This document shows, one piece after another, positions 60,606 to 64,000 of a stretch of DNA of 64,000 nt. The notes below the pieces were generated by a model. The model was not told the origin of the DNA. It did no database searches and saw nothing but the letters and a program-made list of their open reading frames with translations. Position 1 is the first letter of the stretch; the number at the start of each line of letters is the position of its first letter. The position numbers were made by a program, and so were the translations under genes. The DNA is from Paraburkholderia humisilvae (GTDB taxonomy: Bacteria; Pseudomonadota; Gammaproteobacteria; Burkholderiales; Burkholderiaceae). The stretch is taken from assembly GCF_902859855.1 (NCBI RefSeq), contig NZ_CADIKH010000025.1, positions 43,133 through 107,132 of the forward strand, read 5' to 3'.

Positions 60606-61110
60606 GCAACCAGCGCGACGACCTGCGCCGTGTCTGCACGGTTTGCAGCGCAGAACCTGAATATCAATCGCTTCAAGCACTTGGCATAGTCCTACGCAGG
60701 ATGTCCACAGGCTTGTCCGCTGGAACTGTGGATAACGCGAAGCGTCGGCGAACAGGCGTTGCCGTATTGCGAGCACGGCAGCGAATCCGAGATACATCAA
60801 GCACTTGCGCATGTCATGCGCAGGTTATGCACATCCTTATCAAGCGATTCTGTTGATAACACGGCGCGACGGGTTTCGATCCGTGCCGCGCCGATGTTGC
60901 CGCTCATCGATGCACGTGCGTTGCATGTTGCGCATCGCCGTCTGGTCTTTTCTGAAGTTCTGCGGGTCGATCGCACCGCCCTATCAGACAGTCTTAGGGC
61001 GGATGTCAAATTGTGTCCACAACGATCCGTTCCGTTTGCCCGGCCCTTATCATCCGCTTCAACCAGTCAGGCGATATCTAGCCTGATGCGATTGAAGAGG
61101 AGAGAGACCC
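60606..61110. other. Intergenic region with DnaA-box cluster and imperfect repeats
   Basis: Three DnaA-box-like 9-mers lie within 133 bp: TTATCCACA (minus, 60727-60735), TTATGCACA (plus, 60825-60833) and TTATCAACA (minus, 60851-60859). A 37-bp imperfect direct repeat starting TCAAGCACTTG occurs at about 60672 and 60797. No gene is present. The region may be a DnaA-binding or replication-linked locus, or a repeat family. Confidence 0.5.
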
Positions 61111-63459
61111 GTGAGTCCGGCACCGGCCTCGCCCGACGCGCTGGCGCGCACGGGCGACCCCCACCCGCAGCCCTACCGCATCGATATCCCGCAGGCACGC
61201 AGTTCGGCGCAGGCCGAGGTGCTTTCGTTTGACGGCGAACGCGCGATCGGCGAACCGACGCGCTACGTGATCCGCTTTACGCATCCGCGGCACGACCTGT
61301 CGCGTAGCGAATACCTGAACAAACCGGCCACGTTCATCATCCAGCCGCCGCCGCAGTGGGGCGAGCCCGAGCCCGCGCGGCGCGTGTCGGGCGTGACGAC
61401 CGCTTTCGCGCTGCTGGACAGCAGTGTCGACGAATCCCGGTATGAAGTGGTGCTGGAATCGCGCATGGGGCTGCTGCGCAATAACCCGAAGTGCCGGTTT
61501 TTCCTCGGCATGAACGACCCCGACATCATCGCGCAGATCCTGCGCGAGAACGGCTTCGACCGGCTGCTCGCGGAGTTTGAATTCACGCTGTACCGCACCT
61601 ATCGCAAGCGCGAGTTCGTCATGCAGTGGCACGAGGACGATCTCGCGTTTGTCACGCGCCTGTGCCGGCGCTCGGGCATCTGGTACGTCTGCGAGGAAGG
61701 GCGGCGCTGCGAGAAGGTGCGCTTTGGCGATGACCTCACGCACTACCGGCGCAGCCCGGCGCTGACGGTGGCGTACCGCCCGCACAGCGGGCTGGAGAGC
61801 GGCGGGGTGGAGTCGGTCGACACGCTCCAGATGCATACGAAGACGATCCCGACGCGCTACACGGTACGCACATTCAGCGCCGAGAGCGAGCTGGACCGGC
61901 CGGTTGACGGCACGTACGAGATCCGTGACGACGCCACGACGGCAGGCGAAGTGTATGCGTGGGGGGCGCCGTACCTGAGCCCGCAGGAGGCGCGCGAGGA
62001 AGCGCAGCTGCGCGCGGAGGCGGCACGGGCCGCGCAGATCGGATACCGCGGCACGTGCGACATGCTGGATATCGCGCCGGGCTGCGTGGTGAAGCTGTCG
62101 AACCGGGAGCTGCCGGATGCGAAGCACGGACTGCTCGTGGTGCGCATGACCTGTAGCGCCGCGCGCAACCGGGGCTATCGCGTGACGTTCAGCGCGATGC
62201 CGTCGGACCGGCTCTACCGGCTGCCGCTACTGGAGCATGAATGGCCGCGCGTGCAGGGTGTCGTGACCGGGCGGATTGCGTCGACAGGCGGGTGCAGGGA
62301 CCCGTATCTCGACGAACAGGGGCGCTATATCGTCGACCTGCATCTTGATCGGGATACGCGCACGCCGGGGCTGAACAGCTGCCCGATGCGGCTCGCGAAG
62401 CCGTTCGCGGGCGCGGGGCAGAGCGGGTTCCATTTCGGGCTGGTGGAGGGGACGGTGGTGACGGTGGCCTTCATGTGGGGCAATCCGGATCTGCCGTATA
62501 TCAGCCAGGTGCTGCATACGGTGCAGGAAACCGATCCAATCGTCGCGGGCTCGCCGTGGCAGACACGCAATACGATCCGCACGCGCTCGAACAATACGAT
62601 CGAACTCGAAGACCGTGAGGCAAGCGAGCACATCAAGATTGCGACCGAGCATGGCAAGACGCAGCTCAATCTCGGCTACACAGTCGATCGCAATGGCAAC
62701 ACCCGTGGTGAAGGATTCGAACTCCGAACCGACATGAAAGGGAACGTGCGGGGCGGTGGTGGACTGCATATGTCCGCCGACAGGCAGGCCGGGGCGATTG
62801 GCGAGCAGACCGACATGCAGCAGGCGACCTTGCGCTTCGAGTTGACCCAGGCTCAGGCACAAGCGCTGGCTGATGTGGCAACAGAAGCCAAAGCCGAAGT
62901 CACGGACGTCAAGGCGGAAAACCGATGGCTGAAAGAAGAACTGGAAGACCTGAAGCAGGCCGTGATCGCGTTGTCTGCTCCGCATGGGATCGGCATGGCC
63001 ACCGATGGTCGGGTGATGGTTTCGGCGCGCGGAGACGCGAGTGTCGCGACGTCGTCCCGGTTCGCTGTCAGTGCGATGAAGGACATCGTGCTTGCGGCGG
63101 GTAAAGCGTTATCGCTGTTCGCGCAGAGCCTTGGCATCAAGCTGGTTGCGGCGCGAGGCCCGGTGCAGATCCAGGCTCAAACCGATGAGCTCGCGATGGC
63201 ATCGCAACGTGACATGCATCTGCGGAGTACAGACGGGCGCGTGGTGATCGACGCCGACAAGGAGATTCTGTTGCGCTGCGGTCACTCGTACTACCGCATT
63301 ACGCCAAACGCTATTACCCACGCGACGCCTGGCGATTACATCGAGCGGGCAGCGTCCTGGAGCCGGCTGGACCCGGACGGCAAGCTCACACGCGACGCAT
63401 TGCCTTACACGCATGACCTGTCCGATCTCGCAAGCCACGGTTCGAAATTTTCCGGTTAG
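61111..63459 (+). CDS. vgrG: Type VI secretion VgrG/TssI spike protein
   Basis: The 782-aa protein has the gp27-like N-terminal domain (residues 30-380: TTAFALLDSSVDESRYEVVL, FVMQWHEDDLAFVTRLCRRSG), the gp5-like OB-fold with GLVEGTVVTVAFMWGNPDLP, and a DUF2345 C-terminal extension (about 640-780). It forms the trimeric spike of the type VI secretion tube. GTG 61111 follows AAGAGGAGAGAG. The next gene, 18 bp downstream, is probably its cargo effector. No other T6SS gene lies in the window. Confidence 0.93.
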   Translation: MSPAPASPDALARTGDPHPQPYRIDIPQARSSAQAEVLSFDGERAIGEPTRYVIRFTHPRHDLSRSEYLNKPATFIIQPPPQWGEPEPARRVSGVTTAFALLDSSVDESRYEVVLESRMGLLRNNPKCRFFLGMNDPDIIAQILRENGFDRLLAEFEFTLYRTYRKREFVMQWHEDDLAFVTRLCRRSGIWYVCEEGRRCEKVRFGDDLTHYRRSPALTVAYRPHSGLESGGVESVDTLQMHTKTIPTRYTVRTFSAESELDRPVDGTYEIRDDATTAGEVYAWGAPYLSPQEAREEAQLRAEAARAAQIGYRGTCDMLDIAPGCVVKLSNRELPDAKHGLLVVRMTCSAARNRGYRVTFSAMPSDRLYRLPLLEHEWPRVQGVVTGRIASTGGCRDPYLDEQGRYIVDLHLDRDTRTPGLNSCPMRLAKPFAGAGQSGFHFGLVEGTVVTVAFMWGNPDLPYISQVLHTVQETDPIVAGSPWQTRNTIRTRSNNTIELEDREASEHIKIATEHGKTQLNLGYTVDRNGNTRGEGFELRTDMKGNVRGGGGLHMSADRQAGAIGEQTDMQQATLRFELTQAQAQALADVATEAKAEVTDVKAENRWLKEELEDLKQAVIALSAPHGIGMATDGRVMVSARGDASVATSSRFAVSAMKDIVLAAGKALSLFAQSLGIKLVAARGPVQIQAQTDELAMASQRDMHLRSTDGRVVIDADKEILLRCGHSYYRITPNAITHATPGDYIERAASWSRLDPDGKLTRDALPYTHDLSDLASHGSKFSG

Positions 63460-63477
63460 TTCTTTCTGATAATAAGC

Positions 63478-64000
63478 ATGACTACTCAAACAAAACACCA
63501 AGCTCATTCGTCCACTGCGCCGGCACACGTCGTTGCGCCACCGCCTGCGTTGAAGTGGTGCTATCCCTTCCCGCGCAAAGGCGGCGGCGAAGTCACCGAT
63601 CCGCAGGTCTTCTATCACGCGCTCGGGCAGATGACCGATGGCTTCTTTCCGCTTGGCGTGAACGGCTTTCCGCACGGCGGCGTGCATTTTGGCGCGATGT
63701 CCGCAGCGTGCGTCGATCAGTCAGGTGGCGTGCGGCTGCACGCGGATGGCGAGATCGTCGCGTACCGGATCGACGGGCGCTATCCGCACCTGCAGTTCAG
63801 ACAGGACTCGCGCTGGGCGCTGTACTCGACCGGCTTCGTGCTGGTGCGTCACCGGATGACATTGCCTCCGCCACCGGGTCACACCGCACCGCAGCCCGCC
63901 GACGAGACGCTGACGTTTTTCAGCCTGTTCATGCATATGGCGGACTGGAAATCCTATCTGGAGGACGGCAGGCTCGCACGCCCGGACTGGTGGCTGGGGG
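63478..64000 (+). CDS. Probable VgrG-associated effector, M23-like fold, truncated by window end
   Basis: The gene starts at ATG 63478 and runs off the window. The visible 174 residues begin with a short basic tail and WCYPFPRKGGGEVTDPQVFY, then FPLGVNGFPHGGVHFGAMSA and RLHADGEIVAYRIDGRYPHL. The HGGVHF and HADGE stretches resemble the metal-binding barrel of M23/LysM-type cell-wall hydrolases, but key residues are not certain. Position 18 bp behind vgrG suggests a secreted toxin; an immunity gene should follow outside the window. Confidence 0.6.
   Translation, partial: MTTQTKHQAHSSTAPAHVVAPPPALKWCYPFPRKGGGEVTDPQVFYHALGQMTDGFFPLGVNGFPHGGVHFGAMSAACVDQSGGVRLHADGEIVAYRIDGRYPHLQFRQDSRWALYSTGFVLVRHRMTLPPPPGHTAPQPADETLTFFSLFMHMADWKSYLEDGRLARPDWWLG

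Noticed and set aside
61078..62127. 349-aa minus-strand ORF over vgrG
   Set aside because: Antisense to a well-defined VgrG.
1..64000. tRNA/rRNA genes, CRISPR arrays, insertion sequences
   Set aside because: None recognised on reading both strands; no transposase ORF or regularly spaced repeat array.

Overview
The window looks like chromosomal DNA of a Burkholderiaceae bacterium, most likely Paraburkholderia or Caballeronia. The evidence is high GC with strong third-position GC, a phasin, several small Burkholderia-type hypothetical proteins, many LysR regulators, an HrpB/HrpG-like regulator pair and a type VI VgrG. This assignment is inferred from gene content only. I see no rRNA, tRNA, CRISPR array, transposase or prophage.

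Layout. 1-2.2 kb: end of a small basic protein, a short hypothetical, a phasin with a strong terminator, and a TetR regulator. 2.6-12.7 kb: a carbohydrate module. On the minus strand are an SDR dehydrogenase, an ACS-type MFS permease and a two-subunit transketolase. A GcvA-like LysR gene separates these from a plus-strand sugar ABC transporter (ATPase, permease, binding protein) and an amidohydrolase-2 hydrolase. 12.7-17.8 kb: a Gly-rich secreted protein, two hypotheticals around a catalase HPII (katE) C-terminal remnant, an ABC-2 exporter pair and an RsbRD-type histidine kinase. 17.9-31.2 kb: an oxalate/formate-flavoured region. It holds an OFA-family MFS antiporter with a 42-aa small subunit, a GntR regulator, a sucC-sucD deletion remnant, formyl-CoA transferase (frc), a CoA-ligase remnant, an FAH-family enzyme, a LysR, a second OFA (OxlT-like) transporter, another LysR and an aldehyde dehydrogenase. 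No oxalyl-CoA decarboxylase is present.

31.2-39.5 kb: ketopantoate-reductase-like enzyme, two LysE exporters, an M23 peptidase, an acyl-CoA synthetase, an H-NS-like protein and a class II aldolase. 39.7-45.6 kb: LysR, then an overlapping pair encoding a DUF1338/HglS-like 2-oxoadipate dioxygenase and a YdiJ-like D-2-hydroxyglutarate dehydrogenase, then an XRE-cupin regulator. 46-48.7 kb: divergent HrpG-like and HrpB-like regulators. 48.9-51.7 kb: small catalase, ECF sigma factor and anti-sigma factor. 52-57.6 kb: an isolated trpC, then a molybdopterin oxidoreductase, cytochrome b561 and OB-fold-like secreted protein divergent from a CusRS/HprRS-like two-component system. 57.8-60.6 kb: an AmaB-like aldehyde dehydrogenase and a FAD amine oxidase. 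61.1-64 kb: VgrG and the start of a probable T6SS cargo gene cut by the window end.

Functional links. AmaB, the FAD oxidase, HglS and YdiJ together cover the pipecolate/2-aminoadipate route of D-lysine catabolism. The GntR gene, frc and a degraded succinate/malate-CoA ligase share TGATATATCACATAC-type operators. The small catalase and the ECF sigma gene carry the same 11-bp motif at exactly the same distance from their start codons, which suggests autoregulation. The two-component system has a CusR/HprR-like box facing the molybdoenzyme operon, recalling the E. coli HprSR-MsrPQ arrangement. Three gene remnants (katE, sucC/sucD, ATP-grasp CoA ligase) show recent deletion in this accessory region.
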